DNA of 28,208 nt from CAZEAB01 sp964552945 (GCA_964552945.1 CAZKIP010000012.1:1-28208); one strand, 5' to 3'; counted from the first letter of the stretch, positions 1 to 8,524 are shown. The notes: generated from the sequence alone by a model not told the origin. Program-made: numbers and translations.

Positions 1-1598
1 AGAACTGTTTCTGCAGTAACTGGAATATCTTCAATTTTTTGCCCACCTTTTTCACCTTTTACTGTTTTACATGTAACTAATTCAGGACCTGCTGTGGCTA
101 ATCCTGTTTCAGTGTCAATTAAGAAACACATAAGGTAGTCTTCTAATTTTGAATGTGGGCCCATACCAGTTCTTATAAGATCTAAATCTCTATCACATTC
201 ATATTCAGTCCTATCATAAAAAGTTATTTTGTCATTTATTCCATCAAATTCATATGAACCATTGAAGATACTAGAAGAGTTCCAAATAGATCCTGATATC
301 TCTCCATTATCTCCAACAGCATAATTGTAAGTACTGTTACTTTCATTCCCATCATTAGATTCAAATGGCGCGTTAAAAACCATCACAGAAGAACCATTCA
401 ATAACCAATTGTAAATTGATTTAACAGCATCAGCATCAGGATCGGTTACATTAGCATAAGCAGTTAGATTTTGAAGCGTATTGTTAGTGGTTGGATCAGT
501 AGAGTTCAAGACTAGAGTATCTACCATGGGGATAGTAGGGGGAGGAGCATTAACAAGAACTTGATTAGATCGTAACAAATTACCATCTTCAGTCCCATCA
601 TTCGGAGTTACATCAACAGTCCAATTATCTCCAATACTTAATTCTTGAGAAACAATTAAATCAGTTCTGTTGTTGTATAACGCAGAGATTTGTTCTGCAG
701 ATAGAGATAGATTCCAAATACGAAGTTCGTCCATTGTTCCATTGAAATACAATGCTCCTGGATCTCTTCCAATTTCTAAATTGCCCGTATTATATGTAAG
801 CAGACCTGTTTCAGTCCCTACTTCCTCTAAAACACCATTTATGTAAATAGAAGTATTACTTCCATTATACTTAGCAACGATATAGGACCATTTATTTCTT
901 TCAATTGCTTTGTTGGAAGTTAATGTTTCACCTATACCAGAAACACCAGTATGGAATCTTACTGTTGCATTATCATCTGGACCAAGTGCAAGCATATATC
1001 CGTCAGCTGTCCCTCCATCTTTATTTAAAATAACATTTGGTGTTCCTGCTCCAATTGAGTTATTCCCTTTCAAATAAACCCATAATTCTATTGAAAAATT
1101 TGAAGTTAATTCGTATTCAGTCCTATCATAAATAGTTATAATATCATCAATTCCATCAAATTCATATGAACCATTAAACTCTGAAGAGAAATTCCAAGTA
1201 ACACTAGATACCGCACCATTATCTCCCAAAGCATAGTTGTGAGTGCTGCTACTTTCATTTCCACCGTTACTCTCAAATGGCATGTTCAATACCATTACAG
1301 ATGAACCATTTAGTAACCAATTGTAGATTGATTTTACTGCATCAGAGTCGCCATCACTGGTATCTGCATAAGCAGTTAAATTTTGGAGTGTATTGTTATT
1401 AGTTGGATTGGTAGAGTTCAAGACTAAAGTATCAACTGAAGGAGCAACAAGTATACCAATACTTTCTGTTGTTCCAATAGTAGCACCAGTTAAAGAATTG
1501 TCAAAAAACTCTTCATCGATATATACTGAAGAAAATACAGATATAGCAAGAACTAGCAAAATCACTGCCGGCATCCATATTTTATTATTTGTAGTCAT
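1..1598 (-). CDS. LamG-domain surface protein, C-terminus outside window
   Basis: The reading frame is open from the ATG at 1598 to the left edge (532 complete codons). An N-terminal hydrophobic segment (residues about 6-22) acts as signal or anchor. A 109-residue module at residues about 55-163 leads into a LamG/concanavalin A-like lectin fold (about 105-310, with the typical FNGTMDELRIWN ending). An Ig-like linker follows (SIGDNWTVDVTPNDG), then a second copy of the same 109-residue module. After the second copy the sequence changes to a Cys-containing stretch of unknown type. Many N-x-S/T sequons fit a glycosylated cell-surface protein. The start codon overlaps the stop of the upstream HTH gene (ATGA), so the two are probably cotranscribed and translationally coupled. 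Ligand and exact role are unknown. Confidence 0.85.
   Translation of the reverse strand, partial: MTTNNKIWMPAVILLVLAISVFSSVYIDEEFFDNSLTGATIGTTESIGILVAPSVDTLVLNSTNPTNNNTLQNLTAYADTSDGDSDAVKSIYNWLLNGSSVMVLNMPFESNGGNESSSTHNYALGDNGAVSSVTWNFSSEFNGSYEFDGIDDIITIYDRTEYELTSNFSIELWVYLKGNNSIGAGTPNVILNKDGGTADGYMLALGPDDNATVRFHTGVSGIGETLTSNKAIERNKWSYIVAKYNGSNTSIYINGVLEEVGTETGLLTYNTGNLEIGRDPGALYFNGTMDELRIWNLSLSAEQISALYNNRTDLIVSQELSIGDNWTVDVTPNDGTEDGNLLRSNQVLVNAPPPTIPMVDTLVLNSTDPTTNNTLQNLTAYANVTDPDADAVKSIYNWLLNGSSVMVFNAPFESNDGNESNSTYNYAVGDNGEISGSIWNSSSIFNGSYEFDGINDKITFYDRTEYECDRDLDLIRTGMGPHSKLEDYLMCFLIDTETGLATAGPELVTCKTVKGEKGGQKIEDIPVTAETV
198..524 (-). repeat. Second copy of a 327-bp coding module
   Basis: This in-frame 109-codon unit runs from VDTLVLNST to YDRTEYE. 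It matches 1110-1436 without indels and with clearly high nucleotide identity (by eye roughly three quarters or more). The two copies are offset by 912 bp (304 codons). Here the LamG fold is not completed after YDRTEYE. Confidence 0.85.
1110..1436 (-). repeat. First copy of a 327-bp coding module
   Basis: This is the partner of the 198-524 copy, again running from VDTLVLNST to YDRTEYE in 109 codons. Here it continues into an apparently complete LamG domain. Confidence 0.85.
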
Positions 1599-2068
1599 TT
1601 CTTTTTATATCTCCAATAAACGGTTTTGATGGTACTTTGACTTTTATTCAACATTTTAGCAATCTCAACAAGCTTCATTTTCTGTTCATTTCTTAAGTAG
1701 AAAACTAAGGACTCTAAGATTGAATATTTCCTATTTTGAAAGATAGAAATTGGAATGAAAAGGTTAGAAGAGAGATCTAATTTCCTCACATTATTAAGAC
1801 GAGAGATGGTAGTATAAATGGTGTTTTTGTTACGATTAAGCAATTTGGAGATTTCTTTAACAGATTTTTTTTCATAATCGGTGTAATAAAGTGCTAAAGA
1901 TGATAACCCAGATAACTTGGAATTGAAAATTGAAAGAGGAACACTTTTAGGAACAAGAATTCTATCTAAAATTGTTTTTTTTTCTGTCTCTGAAAGTTTA
2001 CTAACTAACAAAGAGAGCGTTTCAACTATAATTTGGTTATTTTTTTTACTCAAACTGAAGAAAATCAA
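1595..2068 (-). CDS. Small regulator with two tandem sigma-region-4-like HTH units
   Basis: The protein has 157 residues. Two similar helix-turn-helix segments are visible: residues about 56-95 (VKEISKLLNRNKNTIYTTIS) and about 116-157 (LVEIAKMLNKSQSTIKTVYW). Both resemble the DNA-binding helices of sigma-70 region 4 or LuxR-type HTHs. No sensor domain is visible. There is no in-frame ATG near the N-terminus, so the start is TTG at 2068, with TTG at 2053 as alternative. An A+T-rich TATA-like element at 2088-2097 sits about 26 nt before 2068. The stop codon overlaps the ATG of the LamG surface gene by 4 nt, so it may control its own operon or act on surface-protein expression. Target and exact family are not known. 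Confidence 0.75.
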   Translation of the reverse strand: MIFFSLSKKNNQIIVETLSLLVSKLSETEKKTILDRILVPKSVPLSIFNSKLSGLSSLALYYTDYEKKSVKEISKLLNRNKNTIYTTISRLNNVRKLDLSSNLFIPISIFQNRKYSILESLVFYLRNEQKMKLVEIAKMLNKSQSTIKTVYWRYKKK

Positions 2069-2198
2069 TGTCTTTTTGTTTATAATACTTTTTATTATGT
2101 AGACTTTCTTTTTGTTTTTGTAGACTTTTTATACCACAATGTAAACCAAATGGAAAGATTTAAGAATTCATTACTAAGGAGGAGTGAATATACAAAAG

Positions 2199-2206
2199 AT
2201 TTATAT
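2199..2206 (+). promoter_or_regulatory. TATA box for the 486-aa gene
   Basis: The element TTTATATA lies about 50 nt before the ATG at 2253, predicting a leader of about 24 nt. AAAGAGG at 2237-2243 is a plausible ribosome-binding site. Confidence 0.6.
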
Positions 2207-2252
2207 ACTTAAACAAATCTGAATCATTAAACACACAAAGAGGCACTAAAAT

Positions 2253-3713
2253 ATGACATTTATACAAACAACAAAAAATTGGTTTACAAATAATTTTACA
2301 GGTAACGACTTAAGCCTTATTGCTAGAGGAGCTTACAAAGCACTTACTGATTCTGACGCAAGAGCAACCCTTAGAAAACAGGGAGAAAGTTTATGGAGTC
2401 TCGGTCACGAAGATTTTGTCAGTGAAAAATTTTATAATGAAGATGGAGAACTAGATTGGCAAGCATATAGTGGCTATTTAGACGAAAATTCTTCAATAGC
2501 ATTAACTCATAAAAAAACTAAAGCATTAACTTTAGAGAAAGAAATGGAAATTAGCTCGCCTTTTGACGCTTTTGATAGTGGCAAACTTATTGATACCGAA
2601 AGTTATAAAGCAAGATTACTAATTCCCCTCGTTGAAAGAATAATTGGTTTAGGAGATTCTGTAGTAACAACCGAAGATTTAACCGATTTAATTGATAAAA
2701 GAGAAAGACCTTATTTTTCTGACCTTATTGAACAAGTGTCTCAAGAACCCCATTTCACAAGAGAAAGCGTAGCTAGTATAAACGAGGCTTTAGATGCGGT
2801 TAATAATCCAATGGATGACGAAGAAGTTGAAATGGCCCAATATTTAGTTCAAAGGGCACAATTATCTCCTTTTGTACCTGAAAAAGTTGATTGTTTGAAA
2901 GCATTCTTAAAACTTGTAGAAGATTCAAACAGGCCAAGTTTTTATGATACAAGCGTTACTGGAGGAATTCTTGCTCCATTAGTTTTAGAATATGCCCAAG
3001 AGGCATGTCCTGAAGAGATACAATTTAGTGACAAAAGTGAACTTGAAGGTATAGAAAGAGCTGTCTGGAGAGCTACAGGGGATGTAAAAAGAATCTTTGG
3101 TGGAGTTTTAGATAGAAAAACAGCTAAAAAAGATGTAGTAGACCATCTTTATCAAACTTTTCTTGGAAACATCGGAAGTTATATGTCGAGTGATCCAGAA
3201 GCAAGTATTGAAGAAGTTGAAGATTTAATTGGAGCTTATGAGGGAATATTTGAAAGAGCAACAGCAATCAATTCAGAATTTCAAGCACCTACTGAATCAG
3301 ATGACGAAGGGAATATTGTTTCTAACACAACCAGAGACACTTATTTGGGTGCAATAGATGTTTATTTAGCAGAGTTTGCGAGATCTGTTGAAGAGCTTCC
3401 AGCTGATGGAGTGGATAGAGACTACATGGAAACATTTAACTCAGCAATGGAAAGAGTAGGTTATTTCACTGAAATGTCTGGTGTTTCTGAAGATGAAGTT
3501 CAAGCAATAGGTAAGAGAAAAAGTGAACTTACCGATAAGGTTAGAGCAAAAATTAAACCCCCTGGAAATGAAGAAATTAAAACTTATATAACCGATAAAC
3601 TCTTGACTGGGGAGGAATTATCCTCTAGTTATCCGGATACAAAAATAACAGAATTACATCCCCTAGGAGTTAATTTTGGTGGATATAATTTAGATTTAAA
3701 ATTAAAAAAATAG
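2253..3713 (+). CDS. Unrecognised acidic 486-aa protein
   Basis: I do not recognise this family. The protein is strongly acidic and appears mostly helical, with no signal peptide, membrane segment or Cys-rich motif. Its N-terminus (MTFIQTTKNWFTNNFTGNDL) is more polar and basic than the rest. An acidic stretch occurs near residues 335-355, and the C-terminus ends in a short basic tail (LDLKLKK). The ATG at 2253 has its own TATA box and a purine-rich site 9 nt upstream, so the start is secure. It stands alone between the divergent HTH gene and the convergent scpB gene. Low cysteine content and many charged residues suggest a soluble cytoplasmic protein. No function is assigned. Confidence 0.8.
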   Translation: MTFIQTTKNWFTNNFTGNDLSLIARGAYKALTDSDARATLRKQGESLWSLGHEDFVSEKFYNEDGELDWQAYSGYLDENSSIALTHKKTKALTLEKEMEISSPFDAFDSGKLIDTESYKARLLIPLVERIIGLGDSVVTTEDLTDLIDKRERPYFSDLIEQVSQEPHFTRESVASINEALDAVNNPMDDEEVEMAQYLVQRAQLSPFVPEKVDCLKAFLKLVEDSNRPSFYDTSVTGGILAPLVLEYAQEACPEEIQFSDKSELEGIERAVWRATGDVKRIFGGVLDRKTAKKDVVDHLYQTFLGNIGSYMSSDPEASIEEVEDLIGAYEGIFERATAINSEFQAPTESDDEGNIVSNTTRDTYLGAIDVYLAEFARSVEELPADGVDRDYMETFNSAMERVGYFTEMSGVSEDEVQAIGKRKSELTDKVRAKIKPPGNEEIKTYITDKLLTGEELSSSYPDTKITELHPLGVNFGGYNLDLKLKK

Positions 3714-3731
3714 TTAAATATCATTCTTTTT

Positions 3732-4352
3732 TTACTTTTTTACTTCTGCCATCGCTTGCTTGATTTCTTCCCTAGATTCTTGTTCTAATTTATCCATCTC
3801 AATCAAACGATCAACTTCATCCGCTTCCTTGTTAACATCTTCAGCTTCTGTCAAAACCTCAGCAGGAACTTTTGAAAGAAAAGCTTGTTTCGCTTCCTCA
3901 CTAGGAAGATCAAAATATTCAAAAAATTTCTTAGTAAGTTTTACCTTATAGGTCCTACCAAATTTCTCTTTAGAAATAAACCCTTGTTCTTGTAACTGAC
4001 GCATGTGATCATAAGCAGAAGCATTTCTTAATTTAATAATCTCAGATTGAACTATTGGATATCTCCAAGCAATAACCGCTAAAGTTTCCATCAATGGTCT
4101 TTCAAGCTCAGTAGAAGTTACAATACTACTTACCAAAGGAACATATTCATCTCTTACCGTAAGTTTCCAACCATTATCTTTTTTAACAATTTTAAGAGAG
4201 TGATCTCGTTGACCATAATCTTCCTCTAATTTCTTCATTATTTTATCAACTTTCTTTGGCTCAATTGAACAAAGACTAGAAATTCTTTCTGAAGTTATTT
4301 CCTTACCTACTGCGAACAAAACGGCCTCAATTTTTTTAATTTCTTCATCCAT
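3732..4352 (-). CDS. scpB: Segregation and condensation protein B (ScpB)
   Basis: ScpB is the winged-helix kite subunit that works with SMC and the kleisin ScpA in chromosome compaction and segregation. The family pattern is clear: KKIEAVLFAVGKEITSERIS at the N-terminus starts the first winged helix, and ERPLMETLAVIAWRYPIVQS plus the following G/R-rich GFISKEKFGRTYKV form the second. The C-terminal 35 residues are charged and helical. I chose ATG at 4352 because it opens at the usual MDEEIKKIE; a TTG at 4361, abutting the upstream stop codon, would add three residues. It lies 9 nt downstream of the 189-aa gene, in an operon with it. A gene for ScpA is not adjacent, which is unusual. Confidence 0.88.
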   Translation of the reverse strand: MDEEIKKIEAVLFAVGKEITSERISSLCSIEPKKVDKIMKKLEEDYGQRDHSLKIVKKDNGWKLTVRDEYVPLVSSIVTSTELERPLMETLAVIAWRYPIVQSEIIKLRNASAYDHMRQLQEQGFISKEKFGRTYKVKLTKKFFEYFDLPSEEAKQAFLSKVPAEVLTEAEDVNKEADEVDRLIEMDKLEQESREEIKQAMAEVKK

Positions 4353-4361
4353 TTTTGACAA

Positions 4362-4931
4362 CTATTTTTTTAGATAATAAATTCCTTCTTTTAAATCTAT
4401 CTTTCCTTCATCTATTAATTGATCAAGAAAATCTTCCAATTTATCTTGCACAACTCCTGTTAATTTACTTAAAGTTGCAGCATTGAAATTGTTCTCCTTC
4501 AATAGAATTGTTAAATAATTTTTAAGTAAATTAGCAGAATCTGCCTTAAGATGGTCATTTTCAAGCCTGAATTGTTTCGCAACCATATCAACAGAATGTA
4601 ATTTAGCCATTAAATCATTCAAAATAGAAGAAACTTCTGCATTGTTAAATGAAACGGTTGTGGGATTGACAATTTCAATTAGGGAAGGCATGTAATCAAA
4701 ACAAAAATTGACAATATTGGTTAACTCTTCAGTTTCAACCTCTATTTCTGCGAAAGTTGCCCATAAGTTTTGATCTTCTTGCTTTTTAATCTCAGCATAT
4801 TCTTCACTTATAACTTTGTAATCTTCATTTTCTTTGAGCTTCTTTATGTATCCTTTAATAGCTTCCTCAATATGTTCTTTTGGTGAGCCAAGGACTTCAA
4901 TAACGCTCCTAAATAAAATCTTTTTCTCCAT
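4362..4931 (-). CDS. Conserved archaeal protein with C-terminal winged-helix-like region
   Basis: The 189-residue protein starts at ATG 4931. The N-terminal half (RSVIEVLGSPKEHIEEAI, then a patch ending in LWATFAEIEVETEE, then FDYMPSLIEIVNP) resembles, from memory, an uncharacterised archaeal family. The last 50 residues (NNFNAATLSKLTGVVQDKLE, then LIDEGKIDLKEGIYYL) look like a winged helix. It is not the kleisin ScpA: I see none of the ScpA N-terminal motif. It is followed by scpB after 9 nt, so a role linked to chromosome organisation is possible but only inferred. The TATA element at 4953-4961 places the transcript start at the ATG. Confidence 0.8.
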   Translation of the reverse strand: MEKKILFRSVIEVLGSPKEHIEEAIKGYIKKLKENEDYKVISEEYAEIKKQEDQNLWATFAEIEVETEELTNIVNFCFDYMPSLIEIVNPTTVSFNNAEVSSILNDLMAKLHSVDMVAKQFRLENDHLKADSANLLKNYLTILLKENNFNAATLSKLTGVVQDKLEDFLDQLIDEGKIDLKEGIYYLKK

Positions 4932-4952
4932 TTAAACAAATAAAGAATGGGG

Positions 4953-4961
4953 CTTTTTAAG
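4953..4961 (-). promoter_or_regulatory. TATA box, leaderless start of the 189-aa gene
   Basis: CTTAAAAAG on the minus strand is centred 26 nt upstream of the ATG at 4931. Confidence 0.6.
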
Positions 4962-5010
4962 CCTTTCTCCTTTTCTTTTGTAACCACCAAAAAGGGACAA
5001 TAATCGAAAG

Positions 5011-5020
5011 GTTTATATAG
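5011..5020 (+). promoter_or_regulatory. TATA box, leaderless start of the PAP2 gene
   Basis: GTTTATATAG is centred about 26 nt before the ATG at 5041. This puts the transcript start at the start codon. Confidence 0.65.
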
Positions 5021-5040
5021 GAGTAAATCAAGTAAATAAA

Positions 5041-5706
5041 ATGGAAATTAAGAAAAAAAGATTGGGCGATTTTAAAGTTATTTATCCTATTTTTATAGTG
5101 GCTTTCTTACTATTTTTAAAAGGATTTTATTTATTGATACAAAGAATTGCCCCTACGGGAACAAAAATTATTACCCTCTTAGATTTAACAATTCCTTTTT
5201 TATCATTTTTTGTAGTATTTTATATATTATATTATCCTTTTTTGTTAATGCCGCTTATTCTTTATCGTAATGACAAAAACAATTTTTTTAAAACAATAGG
5301 AGCAATGTTTTTACTTACTTCTTGTAGTTTTTTGATATACTCTTTTTTTCAGACAGAAATTGTAAGGCCAACTTTCATAATTACAAATATTTTTGATCAA
5401 TTAGTAAATTATGTTTATTTACTTGATAAACCACTTAATTTATTCCCAAGTTTACACGTTGGATTAACAACAATTGCATTTTTATCCTTGCAAAAAAGTT
5501 ATAAAAAATATTCAAAATATATGTTAATAATTGCAGTAGGAATCATTCTATCAACAGTATTCATAAAACAGCATTATGTACTAGATGTTCTAGCAGGCTT
5601 AATACTTGCATTTGTATGCCACTTTATTGTTTATAAACAGAACAAATTGAGAGAATTCTTGCTAAAATTTAGAGAATTAACTCTTTTTAAGTATTATAAA
5701 GAGTAA
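5041..5706 (+). CDS. PAP2-family membrane phosphatase/phosphotransferase-like protein
   Basis: This 221-residue protein has about six hydrophobic helices. It carries the three-part PAP2 signature: RP in TEIVRPTF, PSLHVGLTT (the PSxH motif), and KQHYVLDVLAG (H-x3-D). The spacing and the L in PSLH resemble the branch that includes inositolphosphorylceramide synthase-like enzymes. Such proteins remove or transfer phosphate groups on lipids or isoprenoid carriers at the membrane surface, so a role in archaeal lipid or glycan-carrier metabolism is likely. The substrate is not readable from sequence. The start is fixed by the TATA box at 5011-5020. The last 30 bp overlap the 3' end of the convergent lamin-tail gene. 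Confidence 0.82.
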   Translation: MEIKKKRLGDFKVIYPIFIVAFLLFLKGFYLLIQRIAPTGTKIITLLDLTIPFLSFFVVFYILYYPFLLMPLILYRNDKNNFFKTIGAMFLLTSCSFLIYSFFQTEIVRPTFIITNIFDQLVNYVYLLDKPLNLFPSLHVGLTTIAFLSLQKSYKKYSKYMLIIAVGIILSTVFIKQHYVLDVLAGLILAFVCHFIVYKQNKLREFLLKFRELTLFKYYKE

Positions 5707-7893
5707 TAAAATAAAAGAGATTATTAAAAAATAAGGGATCAAATTCTTTGCTTTACTTGAACTAGATTCGTAAACCACCATACCTTCTCTATCCTGATAA
5801 TTCTTTTTAGCGTATAATAAAGGAGAAGGAGACAATTCCATTTGTGCTGCCAATAAAGGATTAACAGACACATTTTTCTCAGATTTTACCAAGGGCTTAT
5901 TTTTTATCTGAATAGTTTTGATTAAATCTTTAGAAGTTTTTTGATTATCCTTAACTATTTTAACTTTAATCTTGTACTCTCCCGGCAACATATCTTCATC
6001 AATATTCAATGGGAGAGTTATTGTTTTTAATTTCCCCTTGTCTAAAGAAAACTCGAGCTGGTTATCATCTCTTTCTAAATTAATTTCACAACTACTACAG
6101 CAAGAGTAACATTTACTTCCACGATAGAGATAAGAAGAAGTTTTAAAATCATGATTTGAAGAGTCTCCTTGAAAAGTAACTTGTAAACCCATTTTTTCCC
6201 CCGAATAAACAGAAGATGGCAAATCTACAATTTGGTAAGACAACTTTGAAGATTTTTTTGAACTTCCAGATCCTTTCTTATTTGTTTCTTTTACGTAAGA
6301 TAAATAGTCCCGACAGAGAGTTTTGTCAACTCCCTCAAGAGAAATTTTTTCTTCTTCTTTTTCATCTAAACCTTCCACTACAATATAAGCAGAACCTTCT
6401 TTAATCAACAAATTGCAATTTGGTTTTATTTGAATAGGCAAAGTGACTTTATAATTAGTATATTTATCTTTTAGATTTATTTTTGTGGTTTCGCTAATTT
6501 TTTTGTCATCTTTTTCTACATAAGCTTGAACGGAATATTTTCCAGTGGAACCATGATAAATTTCTGTTTCGACTTTTAGCAGGTCTCCATAATTTTTTTT
6601 AGTAGGACTAATTTTTGTAATTAAAATAGAAGACTTGCTTTCATTATTTTCAACCGAAGAGGCTTCAATTATTGAAGGATTGATGATAATGGCCATCTTC
6701 TCAGCAGAATTATCATTTTTGTTAGAATCTTTACATTGTGGAAAAACTCTGAACTTAATTAAAAAAACTTTATCTTGCTCAGTTATTTTTGGTGTGAAGG
6801 ATTTTTTGGAGATTCTGTTAGTAGAGAGTTTATTTTTGACAATATTTCCAAGCAAATCTTCAATCCAATAATCAATAGTATAGGGGAAGGATTTATCATT
6901 TAAAGCGTAGGACATAGAAATCCTCTCTCCATTTTGAAAAAACATTTTTTCTGTTGAAAGATTTAAAGAAACATCACAAGGAACAGAAGTAGTATCAATT
7001 ACTTTAAAATTTTGGCAGGCATTATTATTTAATAAGTTTATATCATCTTTAATTTCATTAACAATCCCACCACAAATAACATAGCTGCCCTCTTCTTCAA
7101 AAATAAACTCTCCCATCCTGCTTGAACAACCAATTTTTTTTTTTGTAAAAATTTTATTTTCTAGAGAAAGATTATTTTCGTTGGTTAGGGCATAATCAAT
7201 TGAAAGTGAATCTTTTTTACTACAATTCTTTTTTCTTAGAAATTCAATTTTAAAAAAGTTAGTATACTTTTTTTGGGTATAAATCTTGTCAGGCACAATA
7301 ATTCTTAATCTAGCATCTCTTGGAACAAAGTTAGGATTTGCAGTATTCTTTCTTCCAGGAGTCCCATATATTTCTCTACTTTCTATCCAAGAGTTATTCA
7401 CTAATTCTATGGAATGGCCATTACCATCTCCTCCAAAATCGTCAAGATAAGAAACGTTGATAGTTAATTCATCTGCTTTAATTACAATGTGGCCCTTTGT
7501 ATTTCCTAAAGTAAGAGACTTTCTTTCGATAACATCAATTTTTCTATCTGTGTAATTCCAAACTCTGTCTGAATTTCCATAAAAAGATTCAAAGCTTAAT
7601 TTGTCGGCATCTTTTCCGTCTATTAGCTCATTTGAAATAACTAAATATTCTTTGGATAAAATGGTGAAATTTATTGTTTTTTTTCCATTGATAGAAACGT
7701 TGGAGAAAAACGCCTCTTCAGGCCCCTTGTTAAATAGTTCTATCCATTCCAAATCAGTATCAGAACCCATTTTTGAAGAAGGGTTATACATTATCTCTGA
7801 AATAACAACTTCAGAAAAAACTGAATTGACCAATAATAAGAGGAAGAGAAAGGTAATTAAAATAAAAAAAAGTGTTTTATTTTCTCTCTTCAT
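5677..7893 (-). CDS. Lamin-tail-domain surface protein with C-terminal membrane anchor
   Basis: The 738-residue protein begins with a signal-like hydrophobic segment (about 7-27). It is followed at once by a lamin-tail domain (VVISEIMYNPSSK, DLEWIELFN, with the closing GTPGRKN at about 170-180). The middle consists of beta-rich, probably Ig-like repeats with scattered Cys. A cluster CYSCCSSCE lies near residue 610, and a linker of Gly/Ser/Lys precedes it. The C-terminus ends in a hydrophobic helix (NLIPYFLIISFILLLFIIL) and KKS, placing the bulk of the protein outside the cell. Sequons are frequent. LTD domains are common in secreted prokaryotic proteins, sometimes nucleases; no nuclease motif is visible here, so an adhesive or structural envelope role is more likely. 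Start is ATG 7893 with a TATA-like element near 7917-7924. Confidence 0.85.
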   Translation of the reverse strand: MKRENKTLFFILITFLFLLLLVNSVFSEVVISEIMYNPSSKMGSDTDLEWIELFNKGPEEAFFSNVSINGKKTINFTILSKEYLVISNELIDGKDADKLSFESFYGNSDRVWNYTDRKIDVIERKSLTLGNTKGHIVIKADELTINVSYLDDFGGDGNGHSIELVNNSWIESREIYGTPGRKNTANPNFVPRDARLRIIVPDKIYTQKKYTNFFKIEFLRKKNCSKKDSLSIDYALTNENNLSLENKIFTKKKIGCSSRMGEFIFEEEGSYVICGGIVNEIKDDINLLNNNACQNFKVIDTTSVPCDVSLNLSTEKMFFQNGERISMSYALNDKSFPYTIDYWIEDLLGNIVKNKLSTNRISKKSFTPKITEQDKVFLIKFRVFPQCKDSNKNDNSAEKMAIIINPSIIEASSVENNESKSSILITKISPTKKNYGDLLKVETEIYHGSTGKYSVQAYVEKDDKKISETTKINLKDKYTNYKVTLPIQIKPNCNLLIKEGSAYIVVEGLDEKEEEKISLEGVDKTLCRDYLSYVKETNKKGSGSSKKSSKLSYQIVDLPSSVYSGEKMGLQVTFQGDSSNHDFKTSSYLYRGSKCYSCCSSCEINLERDDNQLEFSLDKGKLKTITLPLNIDEDMLPGEYKIKVKIVKDNQKTSKDLIKTIQIKNKPLVKSEKNVSVNPLLAAQMELSPSPLLYAKKNYQDREGMVVYESSSSKAKNLIPYFLIISFILLLFIILKKS
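5681..5703. terminator. Possible bidirectional terminator hairpin
   Basis: CTCTTT at 5681-5686 and AAAGAG at 5698-5703 form a 6-bp stem with an 11-nt AT-rich loop. The structure lies in the overlap of two convergent genes. It is weak, and archaeal termination usually relies on T-runs. Confidence 0.3.
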
Positions 7894-7957
7894 GACAATT
7901 TTGTTTTTTTATTAGGATAAAAAGATTTCCATTCACCATTATAGAATACTAAACAAA

Positions 7958-7967
7958 GTTTTTAAAG
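7958..7967 (+). promoter_or_regulatory. TATA box for the coiled-coil operon
   Basis: GTTTTTAAAG is centred about 28 nt before the ATG at 7991. It predicts a leaderless or near-leaderless transcript for the three-gene operon. Confidence 0.55.
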
Positions 7968-7990
7968 GTAGTTCTGCTAGAGTTACCATA

Positions 7991-8524
7991 ATGGGATGGT
8001 TATTTGGTAGAAAAAAAGTAGTTCCGAAAGTTCCTTTTCCGTCAGGAGTTCCTTCTGATGAAAAAGAATTGCGCTTTCCAAGTCCAAAGAGTAGAGAGAG
8101 AGTTATTGCTCCTAATGAACTAAAGAAGGCGGTTGGTTTTGAAAAACCAGTTTCGCCTCCAACTTCTCCTGCAGCTCCAAAAAAAGAGATGCCTGCTCCT
8201 CCAGTAGCACGAAAACCAGTAATGTCTAAACCTTCAATTCCTGCAGCGCCACCAATGCCAAGGCCGCCGGAATTTCCACAACCTTCTCCCTCTCCATTTT
8301 CAGAAGGCCCTTTATTTATTAAAAAAGATGTTTATCAGAGACTTTTAGGAGAAATGGATGACTTAAAACACAGAATTAGTGATTTAAAAGAAATTAATAG
8401 ATCTTTAGAGAATTCAGAGTACAATGAAGAAAATAAGTTTGAAAAAATGAGAAGATCAATGAGAATTGCTCACGATAGATTGTTACAAATAGATAAAGTT
8501 ATGTTTAAATCGCAAGGTGAATAA
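7991..8524 (+). CDS. Proline-rich and coiled-coil protein, function unknown
   Basis: The 177-residue protein has two halves. Residues 1-105 are low complexity and very rich in Pro, Ala and Ser (for example KPSIPAAPPMPRPPEFPQ) after a short basic/aromatic N-terminus (MGWLFGRKKVV) that could touch the membrane. Residues about 108-177 form a charged helical region (DVYQRLLGEMDDLKHRISDL) with heptad-like spacing. It is the first gene of a three-gene operon of small helical proteins, 18 nt before the next. The layout suggests a scaffold or adaptor that oligomerises through its C-terminal helix with its operon partners. This is inference; I do not recognise a named family. Confidence 0.75.
   Translation: MGWLFGRKKVVPKVPFPSGVPSDEKELRFPSPKSRERVIAPNELKKAVGFEKPVSPPTSPAAPKKEMPAPPVARKPVMSKPSIPAAPPMPRPPEFPQPSPSPFSEGPLFIKKDVYQRLLGEMDDLKHRISDLKEINRSLENSEYNEENKFEKMRRSMRIAHDRLLQIDKVMFKSQGE

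Noticed and set aside
198..524. Possible frameshift in the second surface-protein module
   Set aside because: The frame is open through the module and onward to the window edge; the change of sequence is a domain switch, not a frame loss.
1393..1629. 78-codon plus-strand frame
   Set aside because: It lies antisense to the LamG gene, whose protein sequence is clearly coding on the other strand.
4362..4931. Kleisin ScpA next to scpB
   Set aside because: None of the ScpA N- or C-terminal motifs are visible; called a separate conserved unknown.
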